In this document: one piece after another, positions 8,880 through 17,922 of the stretch
How the letters are laid out: each line of letters begins with the position of its first letter
Numbering within the stretch: position 1 is the first letter of the stretch
Origin: Novosphingobium sp. PhB57
GTDB lineage: Bacteria; Pseudomonadota; Alphaproteobacteria; Sphingomonadales; Sphingomonadaceae
Assembly: GCF_004342985.1 (NCBI RefSeq)
Contig: NZ_SMBO01000002.1
Span: 248,001-312,000, forward strand
Direction: 5' to 3'
Length of the DNA: 64,000 nucleotides
Position numbers and translations under genes: made by a program
The notes under the pieces: generated by a model
Database searches by the model: none
Seen by the model: only the letters and a program-made list of their open reading frames with translations
Told to the model about the DNA's origin: nothing

Positions 8880-9653
8880 TTACGGCTTGGCCGGAGCAGC
8901 AGCCGGCTTGGCCGGAGCAGCGGCGGGCTTCGCCGGGGCAGCAGCAACGATCGGCTTCACGGCGCCGCGCGAGTTGATGTTCGCGAGAACGTCGCTGGAG
9001 AAGCCGGTCAGGTTTTCGGCGATGCGCTTGTTGCGGCTCTGGAGGTAGTTGTAGGCCAGAACTGCAGGAACGGCGACGATCAGGCCGAGCGCGGTCATGA
9101 TCAGCGATTCACCGACCGGACCAGCGACCTTGTCGATCGAAGCCGAACCGGCGATGCCGATGGCGATCAGGGCGCGGTAGATGCCGACCACGGTACCGAA
9201 CAGACCGATGAACGGTGCGGTCGCGCCGACGGTGGCGAGGAACGGCAGGCCCTGAGCAAGGCGAGCGTTGATCGAAGCTTCCGAACGCGCGAGCGAAGCG
9301 TGCATCCAGTCATGGGCTTCGAGCGAATCGGTCATCTTGGCGTGCTGGTCTTCGGCGGCGATGCCGTCGTCGACGAGCTGGCGCCATGCGCTGTTCTTCT
9401 CGAGCTTGGTGGCGCCTTCACGGAGGGTCGGAGCCTTCCAGAAGGTGGTGCGCACAACGTTGTACTGGCGCATGATCTTGGACTGTTCGAACCACTTGGT
9501 GAACAGGATGTAGAACGAGCCGAAGGACATGATGCCCATGATGATCACGGTGGCGTACGAAATGAAGCCGCCAGCCTGAAGGGCTTCCATGAAACCGAAC
9601 TTGTTCTGGGGCGCAGCTTCGCCCGCTGCGGCAAGGATATCAACGATAAGCAT
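8880..9653 (-). CDS. exbB: ExbB/TolQ/MotA-family proton channel
   Basis: The 257-residue inner-membrane channel subunit of the TonB motor. Three membrane helices are visible: near residues 30-55, and the pair around FLATVGATAPFIGLFGTVVG and the segment ending in IVAVPAVLAYN, which carry the conserved channel threonine and glycine residues. The C-terminus is unusual: about 25 residues of alanine, proline and lysine made of three AAAPAKP units. The start ATG has the ribosome site GAGAGG nine bases upstream. Lies between tonB and the two exbD genes. Confidence 0.94.
   Translation of the reverse strand: MLIVDILAAAGEAAPQNKFGFMEALQAGGFISYATVIIMGIMSFGSFYILFTKWFEQSKIMRQYNVVRTTFWKAPTLREGATKLEKNSAWRQLVDDGIAAEDQHAKMTDSLEAHDWMHASLARSEASINARLAQGLPFLATVGATAPFIGLFGTVVGIYRALIAIGIAGSASIDKVAGPVGESLIMTALGLIVAVPAVLAYNYLQSRNKRIAENLTGFSSDVLANINSRGAVKPIVAAAPAKPAAAPAKPAAAPAKP
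8883..8945 (-). repeat. Three 21-bp tandem repeats at the end of exbB
   Basis: Three near-identical 21-base units encode the (AAAPAKP)3 tail of ExbB. The units differ by a few silent or conservative bases. Such in-frame tandem repeats can change copy number by slippage, altering the length of this cytoplasmic tail. Confidence 0.75.
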
Positions 9654-9726
9654 GCGATTTACCTCTCAAGAAGAATGCAGGGACTGATTCCGGCCGGGGT
9701 GTGGGCCTAACCAGTCTTAAAAGGAG

Positions 9727-10398
9727 TTAGTTCAGCTTGTAGACGATGGCCGTCGAGAACTGGCCGCTCGTCGGGTTGCCGGCATCGTCGAGCGCCGGGT
9801 TGAACCGCGCGTAGCGGGTCATGCCGTCGCAAGCTGCCTCGTCAAGGTCAGGGCTGCCGCTCGATGCGGTGACCGAGCAAGCGGTGACCTTGCCGTCCGG
9901 ACCGATTCCGACGCGCACACCGACACGGCCTTCACGCTCTTCACGAGCGGCGCGGGTCGGATAGTTCGCCTGAATGCGGGCGGCCCAGCTGCCCTGACCC
10001 TTCGGCGAAGCGCCGCGGGCCTTGGACGGACCCGGAGGTGCCGGAGCCGGAGCCGGGGGTGCGGGCGGAGCCGCGGTCGTGATCACCACCGGCGGCGGCG
10101 GCGGAGCCGTCACCACGGTTTGCACCGGCGGCGGGGCCGGGGCAATGTTGATCGGCGGCGGAGGCGCGACGATCGGCGGCGGCGGAGCTTCTTCCTGCTT
10201 CGGCGGCGGCGGCGGCGGCTCTTCCTCCTTCGGTTTCTCTTCCTTGATGTCGACTGTGGTCACCTTCTTGATGACCTGTTGCGCAGCCTGATAGGCCAGG
10301 CCCGTGACGAGCGCATAGCCTACAAAGACGTGGATCAGCGCAACAATGACAAGCGCGGTAATCTTGTTACCGCTCATTTGCTGGTCAGCGTAAGCCAT
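9727..10398 (-). CDS. tonB: TonB-family energy transducer
   Basis: Spans the periplasm and passes energy from ExbB-ExbD to TonB-dependent receptors, which are numerous in sphingomonads. The 223-residue protein has an N-terminal membrane anchor (about residues 12-38), a long proline-rich linker (residues 55-125, with a KEEKPKEEEPP acid-base section) and a C-terminal TonB domain with the YPTRA and GRVGVRVGI blocks and the ending ARFNPALDDAG. It heads the reverse-strand operon tonB-exbB-exbD-exbD. Confidence 0.94.
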   Translation of the reverse strand: MAYADQQMSGNKITALVIVALIHVFVGYALVTGLAYQAAQQVIKKVTTVDIKEEKPKEEEPPPPPPKQEEAPPPPIVAPPPPINIAPAPPPVQTVVTAPPPPPVVITTAAPPAPPAPAPAPPGPSKARGASPKGQGSWAARIQANYPTRAAREEREGRVGVRVGIGPDGKVTACSVTASSGSPDLDEAACDGMTRYARFNPALDDAGNPTSGQFSTAIVYKLN

Positions 10399-10758
10399 TC
10401 AAACGCATCACTCCATTATCTAGCCCCGGGAAAGCCCGTGCCGGACGTGTCCAAGGGCGCCCATGGCCCTCACCCTGAGGCAAGGTCCATGACGAAACTC
10501 CAACTTACCCACCCTGACGGCTGACAGTCAGCCCATCCGTAAACTTTTAACGGGAGGCGAACCGCGGGGCTTATTCGTTTTTTTGCCCCAATTTGCGAGT
10601 TTCCTTAGCCCGACAGTTGCATGTGTGCAACGCCTTATCGGCACGTCAACGGTTAACGGTCAATTCAGGGCGGATAAGTTCCAATCGGAAAAGGGGGATT
10701 TTGTGGCCGGGCCCCAAAGCCGCTATAGGCTGGCCTTTTTCCACGGAGAGTGTCCCCC
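10399..10758. promoter_or_regulatory. Divergent intergenic region upstream of tonB and a secreted protein
   Basis: A 360-base gap with two outward-facing genes, so promoters for both must lie here. It is less GC-rich than the surroundings, with T-runs near 10576-10585 and a GTTAAC-centred stretch near 10652. A TTAA-N7-TTCA element (10653-10667) is a poor match to a CtrA site. I saw no convincing Fur box or small RNA. Confidence 0.45.
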
Positions 10759-11661
10759 ATGTCATCCCATCTGCACCGACTTGTCGCGAATCTGGCGGGG
10801 GTTGCGCTGGCCGTGCAGGCTGTTCCGGTCCTGGCCCAGGGGGTAACCGGTGGCAATTCGAACGAAGCCGGCGCGCGTGACTTGACGAGCGCGGGCGGAC
10901 CGACATTTGCCGATATCGCCGACTTGTCCGAATCGGCCGGGCTGGTGGTCAAGGCACAGATTCGCAAGATGGTGCGCGTTGAGGATGCGCGGGCCCCCGG
11001 CCTCGCCCAGGGCATGGCGCGCTTCTACATGACCGCGCAGACCCAGGCGCTGATCGCCGGCAAGGCGCCGATCGGCGAATCGTTCGTCTATCTGGTGGAC
11101 CTTCCGCTCGATTCCCGCGGCAAGGCACCGAAGCTGAAGAAGCAGGACGTGCTGCTCTTCGCCCGCGCCGTTCCCGGCCGCCCCGGCGAGCTGCAACTGG
11201 TGACGCCCACGGCCCAGCAGCTCTGGAGCGAGCAGGCCGAGGCGCGCGTGCGCGGCATCCTGCGCTCGCTGCTCTCCGGCAATGCCCCGGTCAAGATCAC
11301 CGGCGTGCGCGAACTGCTCTATGTTCCGGGCAATCTGGCAGGGCAGGGCGAGACGCAGATATTCCTCAAGACCAAGGACAATTCTGCGGCCTCGATCACG
11401 GTGCATCACGAGCCGGGCGCGGCGCCCGCCTGGGGCGTTTCGTTCTCCGAGCTGGTGGCCGACACCGGGAATCCGCCGCAGCCCGAGACAGTGGAATGGT
11501 ACCGCCTGGCCTGCTTCCTGCCCAATAACCCGCCGCCGGGCACGAATGTGGCCGAGGGCATTGCCGAGCGCCGCCAGGCCGAGGCCGATTATCGCACGGT
11601 GATCGGACAGCTCGGTGAATGCCGCCGGACGCTCAACCAGGGCACCAAGGTTTCCGGCTGA
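10759..11661 (+). CDS. Conserved hypothetical secreted protein of sphingomonads
   Basis: A 300-residue protein with an N-terminal export signal (hydrophobic core LAGVALAVQAV, cleavage likely after VLAQ near residue 26). No enzyme motif is recognised. The body is mixed alpha/beta with two cysteines near the C-terminus (RLACFLP and LGECRRT) that could pair in the periplasm. ATG 10759 is preferred over the GTG at 10750 because GGAGAG lies eight bases ahead of it. It stands alone between a divergent promoter region and a large palindrome; function unknown. Confidence 0.75.
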   Translation: MSSHLHRLVANLAGVALAVQAVPVLAQGVTGGNSNEAGARDLTSAGGPTFADIADLSESAGLVVKAQIRKMVRVEDARAPGLAQGMARFYMTAQTQALIAGKAPIGESFVYLVDLPLDSRGKAPKLKKQDVLLFARAVPGRPGELQLVTPTAQQLWSEQAEARVRGILRSLLSGNAPVKITGVRELLYVPGNLAGQGETQIFLKTKDNSAASITVHHEPGAAPAWGVSFSELVADTGNPPQPETVEWYRLACFLPNNPPPGTNVAEGIAERRQAEADYRTVIGQLGECRRTLNQGTKVSG

Positions 11662-11668
11662 TTCCCGG

Positions 11669-11711
11669 CGCCGGGGTCCTCGCGCCCGAAGTTTCGGGAC
11701 GGACCCCGGCG
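11669..11711. repeat. Long intergenic palindrome
   Basis: Outer arms of 11 bases (11669-11679 and 11701-11711, CGCCGGGGTCC and its complement) enclose an inner CCCGAA/TTTCGGG hairpin. It starts eight bases after the stop of the secreted protein gene and precedes the homoserine dehydrogenase gene. It could fold as an RNA stem ending the upstream transcript, although there is no T-run, or be a REP-type element. Confidence 0.65.
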
Positions 11712-11768
11712 AAGGTACTGGAATTTCACCGTGGGCTCCCCTAGGGCCCGGACCCGAAAGGGTTGTCC

Positions 11769-13076
11769 ATGGTTGAACCGCTGAATATTGCGCTGGCCGG
11801 TCTCGGCACTGTCGGAACGGGCGTCGTCCGTCTTATCGAGACCAATGCCGAACTCATTGCCCGCCGCGCGCGCCGGCCGATCCGCATCGCCGCCGTCAGC
11901 GCGCGCGATCGCACCAAGGATCGCGGTGTCGACCTGTCGCATTACGACTGGGAAGACGATCCCGCCGCGCTCGCGGCCCGTCCCGATGTGGACGTGGTGG
12001 TGGAAATGGTCGGCGGGTCTGACGGACCGGCGCTGACCCTGGCGCGCAATGCCATCGGCCAGGGCAAGGGGCTGGTCACCGCCAACAAGGCGATGATCGC
12101 GCACCATGGGCTGGAACTGGCCTCGGCCGCTGAAAAGGCAGGCGTGGCGCTCAAGTTCGAGGCCGCCGTCGCGGGCGGCATCCCGGTCATCAAGGGGCTC
12201 AGCGAGGGTGCGGCGGCCAATGCCATCGACCGCGTCTATGGGATCCTCAACGGCACCTGCAACTACATCCTCTCCACCATGGAGGATACCGGGCGCGATT
12301 TCGGCGACGTTCTGGCCGAAGCCCAGCGCCTGGGCTACGCAGAGGCCGACCCCACGTTCGACGTGGAAGGCATCGATGCCGGCCACAAGCTCTCGATCCT
12401 GGCGGCAATCGCCTTCGGTTCGCGCCTGCGCTTCGATGCGGTGGAGACCACCGGCATTTCGCGGGTAAAGGCGGCCGACATCGAGCAGGCCCGCTCGCTC
12501 GGCTACGTCATCCGCCTGCTGGGCATGGGCGAGATCGACCGCACCGGCGGCAGCGCCCGCCTGTTCCAGCGGGTCCATCCGCATCTCGTGCCTTTCGACC
12601 ATCCGCTCGCTCACGTCGACGGTGCCACCAATGCCGTCGTCGCCGAGGGCAATTTCATGGGCCGCCTGCTGTTCCAGGGCGCGGGCGCCGGTGACGGGCC
12701 GACCGCCAGCGCGGTGGTCGCCGACATCATCGACATTGCGCGCGGAGAGAAAGGCGCTGCCTTCTCCATGCCGGAAGGCGAGCTGGAAGCCATGGAGCCG
12801 GCCGAAACCGGCCACCGCCGTGGCCGCAGCTATATCCGCTTCGCCGTGCCGGACCGTCCGGGCGTGCTGGCCGAGATCACGGCCGCCATGCGCGATGCGG
12901 GTGTCTCGATCGCCAGCATGATCCAGAAGGGCGAGGATGCGCAGACCGGCGAGGTGATCCTGGCCATGGTCACGCACGAAGGGCCGGAATCGGCGGTGAC
13001 CGAGGCGCTGCGTATTCTCGACGGATCGCAGAGCCTCGCGGCGCGTCCGCTGGTGATGCAGATCATCGAAGGCTGA
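11769..13076 (+). CDS. hom: Homoserine dehydrogenase
   Basis: Reduces aspartate semialdehyde to homoserine with NAD(P)H, the branch leading to threonine and methionine. The 435-residue protein has the Rossmann loop GLGTVGTGVV near residues 9-18, the catalytic homoserine-dehydrogenase block with GILNGTCNYIL and LGYAEADPTFDVEGIDAGHK, and a C-terminal ACT domain (YIRFAVPDRPGVLAEI) that usually mediates threonine feedback. ATG 11769 is chosen because AAAGGG lies just upstream; an in-frame TTG lies two codons earlier. A strong terminator follows. Confidence 0.95.
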   Translation: MVEPLNIALAGLGTVGTGVVRLIETNAELIARRARRPIRIAAVSARDRTKDRGVDLSHYDWEDDPAALAARPDVDVVVEMVGGSDGPALTLARNAIGQGKGLVTANKAMIAHHGLELASAAEKAGVALKFEAAVAGGIPVIKGLSEGAAANAIDRVYGILNGTCNYILSTMEDTGRDFGDVLAEAQRLGYAEADPTFDVEGIDAGHKLSILAAIAFGSRLRFDAVETTGISRVKAADIEQARSLGYVIRLLGMGEIDRTGGSARLFQRVHPHLVPFDHPLAHVDGATNAVVAEGNFMGRLLFQGAGAGDGPTASAVVADIIDIARGEKGAAFSMPEGELEAMEPAETGHRRGRSYIRFAVPDRPGVLAEITAAMRDAGVSIASMIQKGEDAQTGEVILAMVTHEGPESAVTEALRILDGSQSLAARPLVMQIIEG

Positions 13077-13131
13077 CAGGGGTCTGGGCCGGCGGCTTTT
13101 GGTCAGCGGCGCGGCGTGTTCCAGATGGAAA

Positions 13132-13157
13132 ACGGGCGCAGCGATGCGCCCGTTTTT
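13132..13157 (+). terminator. Terminator after homoserine dehydrogenase
   Basis: Stem ACGGGCGCA/TGCGCCCGT (13132-13140 and 13145-13153) with a GCGA tetraloop, followed by a T-run. It may also serve the convergent gene ending at 13162, since A residues precede the stem. Confidence 0.85.
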
Positions 13158-13161
13158 CGTA

Positions 13162-13674
13162 TCAGTGCGCGCGCATTTCGCCCCTGGCGACCTTGTCCGC
13201 GTCCGAGCCGGCAGGCGCTTCGGGGATGGCCGACAAGTCGATCAGGTAGGGCTTTTCCACTTTGCCGAACGTGGCGGTGGCTTTGCCCTTGAAGATGCCG
13301 TTGCCCGCGACGTCGGGCGGCGTCAGCCGGCCGTCGTTCAAGGCCTGGTCGGACATCGGGTCTTCCTGAGACGTGGACTGGACGCGGAACTTGTCCTCAT
13401 CCGGGGCACAGACGACGATCTCGCCCGGGCGGGCGCTGCGGGTGTCGCTCAGGCATTTCTGCCGTGCGGTTTCCGGCGTGACCCTGCCGGCGCCGGACAT
13501 CATGCGCTGGGCAATGGCCCTGTCTTCCGCGGAAACCGAGCCGTTTCCATTACTTGCCGAAGTGGATTTCGTCTGGCCGGCCGTACCGGCAGAAGCGCCA
13601 GCCGATTGCTGGGCAATCGCCGGAGCGGGAGCTAGTAATGCGATTGCGAATAGGATCCGCCCTCTTCTCGACAA
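13162..13674 (-). CDS. Hypothetical periplasmic protein
   Basis: A 170-residue protein with a signal peptide (ILFAIALLAPAPAIAQ, cleavage near residue 21) followed by a serine/alanine/glycine-rich low-complexity stretch. The body holds two cysteines (ARQKCLSD and EIVVCAPDE), a pattern I have seen in short periplasmic hypotheticals of sphingomonads. No catalytic motif. It converges with hom across a shared terminator and diverges from glpX. Confidence 0.7.
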   Translation of the reverse strand: MSRRGRILFAIALLAPAPAIAQQSAGASAGTAGQTKSTSASNGNGSVSAEDRAIAQRMMSGAGRVTPETARQKCLSDTRSARPGEIVVCAPDEDKFRVQSTSQEDPMSDQALNDGRLTPPDVAGNGIFKGKATATFGKVEKPYLIDLSAIPEAPAGSDADKVARGEMRAH

Positions 13675-13737
13675 TTGAAAATCCTCTGTCTAAGCCGCTC
13701 CCAGAACCTTTCCTCCTCGGATTAATCCGGAGTGAAC

Positions 13738-14721
13738 ATGCCTGAAAACAAGACGCCTGCAAGTAAAGTTCTCGACCGTGTCCTCGTCCTCGAAATGGTT
13801 CGCGTAACCGAGGCCGCGGCCATTGCCGCATCGCGCCTCGTCGGCCGCGGAGACGAGAAGGCGGCAGACCATGCCGCAGTCGAAGCGATGCGCAAGGCCT
13901 TCGATACACTTTACATGGATGGCACCGTGGTTATCGGTGAAGGCGAGCGCGACGAAGCGCCGATGCTGTTCATCGGCGAGAAGGTGGGCGGGGCGCCCGG
14001 TCGCGGGCCGAAGATCGACATCGCACTCGATCCGCTGGAAGGCACCACGATCACCGCCAAGGCCGGGCCGAACGCGCTGGCGGTACTGGCCGCCGCGGAA
14101 GAGGGCTGCCTGCTCAACGCACCCGACGTCTATATGCAGAAACTGGCCGTGGGCCCCGGCTATCCCGAGGGCGTGATCGACCTCAACCGGACCGCGACCG
14201 AGAACGTCGCATCCGTGGCGGCGGCCAAGGGCGTGAAGCCGGACGAGATCATCGTCTGCGTGCTCGATCGCCCGCGCCATGCCGATCTCATCGAGGAACT
14301 GCGCGAGATCGGCTGCGGCATCCACCTGATCCCCGACGGCGACGTGGCCGGCGTGATCGCGGTGACCGACGAGAACACCACGATCGATATCTACATGGGT
14401 TCGGGCGGCGCCCCGGAAGGCGTGCTGGCCGCTGCGGCGCTGCGCTGCGTAGGCGGCCAGATCCAGGGCCGCCTGCTGTTCCGCAACGAGGACGAGCGCA
14501 GCCGGGCGCGCAAGTGGGGCATCAAGGATCTCGACAAGATCTACACCCTCAGCGACCTGGCCAAGGGTGACTGCATCTTCGCCGCCACCGGCGTGACCGA
14601 CGGCTCGCTGCTCTCCGGCGTCAAGCGCCTCAAGGGCGGCAAGATGACCACCGAAAGCGTCGTCATGCGCGCCAGTTCCGGGACGGTGCGCTGGATCAAG
14701 GGCGAGCACCGGGACCGGTGA
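13738..14721 (+). CDS. glpX: Class II fructose-1,6-bisphosphatase
   Basis: Hydrolyses fructose 1,6-bisphosphate for gluconeogenesis. The 327-residue protein carries the GlpX signatures: metal-site GEGERDEAPM near residue 70, DPLEGTT near residue 100, the DRPRH motif and the GSGGAPEGV substrate loop. GGAG lies five bases ahead of ATG 13738, which favours it over the GTG two codons upstream. A terminator hairpin follows at 14791. Confidence 0.95.
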   Translation: MPENKTPASKVLDRVLVLEMVRVTEAAAIAASRLVGRGDEKAADHAAVEAMRKAFDTLYMDGTVVIGEGERDEAPMLFIGEKVGGAPGRGPKIDIALDPLEGTTITAKAGPNALAVLAAAEEGCLLNAPDVYMQKLAVGPGYPEGVIDLNRTATENVASVAAAKGVKPDEIIVCVLDRPRHADLIEELREIGCGIHLIPDGDVAGVIAVTDENTTIDIYMGSGGAPEGVLAAAALRCVGGQIQGRLLFRNEDERSRARKWGIKDLDKIYTLSDLAKGDCIFAATGVTDGSLLSGVKRLKGGKMTTESVVMRASSGTVRWIKGEHRDR

Positions 14722-14790
14722 CGTGCCGCGGCGCACGCGCGTCCCGCAGCGGGACTCGTCTTTGCGCTCAGATGGTTAGTCCATCGAACC

Positions 14791-14822
14791 GCCGGTTCCG
14801 GAACCTCCGGAGCCGGCGTTTT
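14791..14822 (+). terminator. Terminator after glpX
   Basis: An 11-bp stem with one wobble pair (arms 14791-14801 and 14807-14817) and a five-base loop is followed by GTTTT. It lies 70 bases past the glpX stop. Confidence 0.75.
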
Positions 14823-14934
14823 CACATCCGGGTCACGGTGACAGGCTGACGCTTTCTGTTGCAATCCGATGACTCATGGCTAGAGGCGACCGCGTCCAGC
14901 CACCCATCACCTCAAGCCGTCTCGGGGATTCGCA

Positions 14935-15870
14935 ATGAAGATCATGTCCGGCAACAGCAACCTTCCGCTCGCACGCGCGATCGCGGGGTATCTTGAACTG
15001 CCGCTCACCGATGCGGCTGTGCGTCGCTTTGCCGACGAGGAAATCTTCGTCGAAATCCACGAGAACGTCCGCGGCGAGGACGTCTTCATCGTGCAGCCCA
15101 CCAGCTACCCGGTGAACGACAACCTGATGGAACTGCTGATCGGCATCGACGCCCTGCGCCGCGCCTCGGCCAAGCGCATCACCGCCGTGGTGCCCTACTT
15201 CGGTTATGCCCGCCAGGACCGCAAGCCCGGCCCGCGCACGCCGATCTCGGCCAAGCTCGTGGCCAACCTGATCACCGAAGCCGGCGCCGACCGCGTCCTC
15301 TGCGTCGACCTGCACGCAGGGCAGATCCAGGGCTTCTTCGATATCCCGACCGACAACCTCTTCGCCGCGCCGGTGATGGCGGCCGATATCCAGGCCCGCT
15401 ACGGCGACCAGTCGCTGATGGTGGTTTCGCCCGACGTCGGCGGCGTGGTCCGCGCCCGCGCGCTCGCCAAGCGCCTCGACAACGCCCCGCTGGCGATCGT
15501 CGACAAGCGTCGTGACCGTCCCGGCCAGTCGGAAGTCATGAACATCATCGGCGACGTCAAGGGCCGCGCCTGCATCCTGATCGACGACATCATCGATTCG
15601 GGCGGCACGCTCTGCAACGCCGCGCAGGCCCTGATGGACGAGGGCGCCACCAGCGTCACCGCCTACATCACTCACGGCGTGCTGTCGGGCGCGGCGGTTT
15701 CGCGCGTGACCAACTCGGCGCTGAAGGAACTGGTCATCACCGATTCGATCCAGGCCACCGAAGCGGCCCAGCAGTCGGACAAGATCCGCATCCTGACGAT
15801 CGCGCCGCTGATCGGCGAGGCCATCCGCCGCATTGCCGACGAAAGCTCGGTCTCCAGCTTGTTCGATTGA
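14935..15870 (+). CDS. prs: Ribose-phosphate pyrophosphokinase (PRPP synthetase)
   Basis: Makes phosphoribosyl pyrophosphate from ribose 5-phosphate and ATP for nucleotide, histidine, tryptophan and NAD synthesis. The 311-residue length is standard. Visible motifs: the flexible-loop arginine region [16 protein letters not shown] near residues 90-105, the divalent-metal histidine block [13 protein letters not shown], and the PRPP loop [10 protein letters not shown] near residues 218-227. Flanked by its own terminator; no operon partner. Confidence 0.97.
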   Translation: MKIMSGNSNLPLARAIAGYLELPLTDAAVRRFADEEIFVEIHENVRGEDVFIVQPTSYPVNDNLMELLIGIDALRRASAKRITAVVPYFGYARQDRKPGPRTPISAKLVANLITEAGADRVLCVDLHAGQIQGFFDIPTDNLFAAPVMAADIQARYGDQSLMVVSPDVGGVVRARALAKRLDNAPLAIVDKRRDRPGQSEVMNIIGDVKGRACILIDDIIDSGGTLCNAAQALMDEGATSVTAYITHGVLSGAAVSRVTNSALKELVITDSIQATEAAQQSDKIRILTIAPLIGEAIRRIADESSVSSLFD

Positions 15871-15905
15871 TCGGCCTCCCGGACCAGCGCCGGGCCGCCA
15901 GACAG

Positions 15906-15943
15906 CAAAAAGGCGCGTCCTCCTGGGAGGGCGCGCCTTTTTG
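15906..15943 (+). terminator. Terminator after prs
   Basis: Strong hairpin: AAAAGGCGCG pairs with CGCGCCTTTT around an inner CCTCC/GGAGG stem, with T residues at the end. It lies 36 bases after the prs stop and 50 bases before the end of the convergent AraC-type gene, which it could also serve. Confidence 0.85.
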
Positions 15944-15992
15944 TTTCATGTGGAACGTTTTTACGGCCCGCGCTCTTTCCGGGCGGGGACGG

Positions 15993-16937
15993 TTATTCCC
16001 AGGGCCGCGTCTGGCCGGGCTCCAGCCGGTGCAGCGCTTCCAGCCGCCGGGCCTGGCGCGATTCCAGCGACAGGGTGAGGATCGGCTGCGGAGTCTGTGC
16101 GAACTGGCGGGGCGAGATGCCGAACAGTTCGGTGAACTCGTGGATCAGGTGGCTCTCGTCATAATAGCGCAGGGCCATCTCGTCGGCTTCGTCCTTGTCG
16201 GCCACGCCGCGCAGGAAGCTGGCCATGTCCAGAGCGCGGGCGCGGCGCAGCACCTGCTTGGGGGCCATGCCGAAGTCGCGATTGACCACCCGCTCCAGCT
16301 TGCGCCGCTCCACCCCGCAGGCCGCCGCGGCATCGGCGATCGACATGGCGGGGTCGCGGTAGCTGATGTCCTCGAACCGGGCGCTGATCGGGTCGGGCAG
16401 GGGCGCGCCCATATGCTCGACCCGCTTGCGCATCATCGCTTCCAGGGCGTGGAACCATTCCTCCGGCTCGGCATCCGGTTCGAGCATGGCCAGGATCCGG
16501 GCGGAGGGTATCCCGACGAGATCGGTGGAGGCCAGACGGTCGAGATGCTCGCCCACGCGCGGCCCGCGCAGCGCGGTGCAGGCGCCGGGCCGAAAGGCCA
16601 GGCCCACGCTGATGAAGCTGCCGGTGACGCGGATCGGCATGCGATGCGATTGCGGGCCGCAGAACATCGCGGCATTGCCTGCCTCTATCCGGCCGCCGGC
16701 GGTCTCGGCCTCCCAGAGACCGGCCAGCTGGATGCGCAGGAAGGCGGTGTCGTTGAACAGGCCGCACTGCAGCGTGTAGTCCGCCGGTGCCGCCACCTTG
16801 GTGACATAGAGCCGCCCGATCCAGGGCGCGAGGTCCGGGGCGGGTGCTCTGTTGTAGCTGAGCGGTTGTCCGCCCTTGGTCGTTCCCTGTTCCGGCACGA
16901 TCGCACTATCGATGGCCGGCCGCACTTTATGGTACAT
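15993..16937 (-). CDS. AraC-family transcriptional regulator
   Basis: A 314-residue protein with a sensor-like N-terminal half and a C-terminal AraC/XylS DNA-binding half (about residues 205-300): first helix-turn-helix around MSIADAAAACGVERRKLERV and second around DESHLIHEFTELFGISPRQF, the typical ending. I take ATG 16937 as start since upstream in-frame codons run through the divergent intergenic region. The ligand and targets are unknown; the divergent neighbour is the HisN-like gene, a possible target. Confidence 0.85.
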   Translation of the reverse strand: MYHKVRPAIDSAIVPEQGTTKGGQPLSYNRAPAPDLAPWIGRLYVTKVAAPADYTLQCGLFNDTAFLRIQLAGLWEAETAGGRIEAGNAAMFCGPQSHRMPIRVTGSFISVGLAFRPGACTALRGPRVGEHLDRLASTDLVGIPSARILAMLEPDAEPEEWFHALEAMMRKRVEHMGAPLPDPISARFEDISYRDPAMSIADAAAACGVERRKLERVVNRDFGMAPKQVLRRARALDMASFLRGVADKDEADEMALRYYDESHLIHEFTELFGISPRQFAQTPQPILTLSLESRQARRLEALHRLEPGQTRPWE

Positions 16938-17119
16938 GTACCCTGCTTCCGTTCTTCTGCATTCGCTGCGGCCCCAGCCATGGAATAAGTGCGTGTCCGG
17001 AGCGCTGCAATGTGGGAAAAACCCATAGAGTTTCTCCACAGGCCCGGATTGCGGCCAATCTGGCGGTTTTTCCGATGGTCCCTTGACCTGCCATCGCCGT
17101 GGCGGGCAGAGCAGGGGGC

Positions 17120-17902
17120 ATGAAACTCGACAACGACATCGCCCTCGCCCTGCGCCTTGCCGACGCCGCCGGGGACGCGATTCGCCCGCACTTCCGCTCC
17201 GGCGTCGGGGTGGAGCGCAAGGGCGACGCCTCGCCGGTCACTGTCGCGGACCGCGCCGCCGAGGAAGCGATGCGCCGGATGCTCAAGGCCGAAGTCCCGC
17301 GCGACGGTATCATCGGCGAGGAGTTCGGCAGCGAGGAAGGCACTTCGGGCCGGACCTGGGTGCTCGATCCGATCGACGGCACCGTCTCCTTCATCGCCGG
17401 CCGCCCGATCTTCGGCACGCTGATCGCGCTGCTGGTCGATGGCTGGCCGGTGCTGGGCGTGATCGACCAGCCGATCCTGGGCGAACGCTGGGTCGGCGCG
17501 AGCGGCTTCCCCACCACGTTCAACGGCAAGGAAGTGCGCACCCGCCCCTGCCGCGAACTCTCCGACGCCATGCTGGCAACCACCGGCCCCCACTATTTCG
17601 ACGACCACCAGGGCGAGCACTTCATGACCCTGGCGGCCAAGACCGACCACAAGCGGATGGTCATGGGGGGCGACTGCTACAACTACGGATTGCTAGCGAG
17701 TGGCCATCTCGACGTCGTTTGCGAGGCCGGTCTGAAGCTGCACGACTGGGCCGCCCTGGTCCCCGTGGTCGAAGGGGCGGGCGGGACGATGTGCGACTGG
17801 AACGGCGAACCGCTCCATGCGCAGTCGGATGGGCATGTCCTGGCCATTGGCGACCCGGCACGGCTGGAAGACGTCGTGGAAGCGCTGGACTGCCACCACT
17901 GA
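17120..17902 (+). CDS. hisN: Histidinol-phosphatase of the inositol monophosphatase family
   Basis: A 260-residue phosphatase with the metal-site motifs of the IMPase superfamily: GEEFG near residue 67, DPIDGT near residues 90-95 followed by SFIAGRP, and the late KLHDWAALVPVVEGAGG block. The WVLDPIDGTxSFI form is characteristic of HisN, which removes phosphate from histidinol phosphate in histidine synthesis, although IMPases are promiscuous. Start ATG 17120 follows a GGGGG-rich ribosome site. The cyclotransferase-like gene begins 20 bases later. Confidence 0.85.
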   Translation: MKLDNDIALALRLADAAGDAIRPHFRSGVGVERKGDASPVTVADRAAEEAMRRMLKAEVPRDGIIGEEFGSEEGTSGRTWVLDPIDGTVSFIAGRPIFGTLIALLVDGWPVLGVIDQPILGERWVGASGFPTTFNGKEVRTRPCRELSDAMLATTGPHYFDDHQGEHFMTLAAKTDHKRMVMGGDCYNYGLLASGHLDVVCEAGLKLHDWAALVPVVEGAGGTMCDWNGEPLHAQSDGHVLAIGDPARLEDVVEALDCHH

Positions 17903-17922
17903 CCCCGGCGTAGAAGCCCGCA

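Noticed and set aside
10560..10600. Possible terminator with a T-run before TTGCCCC
   Set aside because: The GGGGC/GCCCC stem would have a loop that includes the T-run, so it is not an intrinsic terminator.
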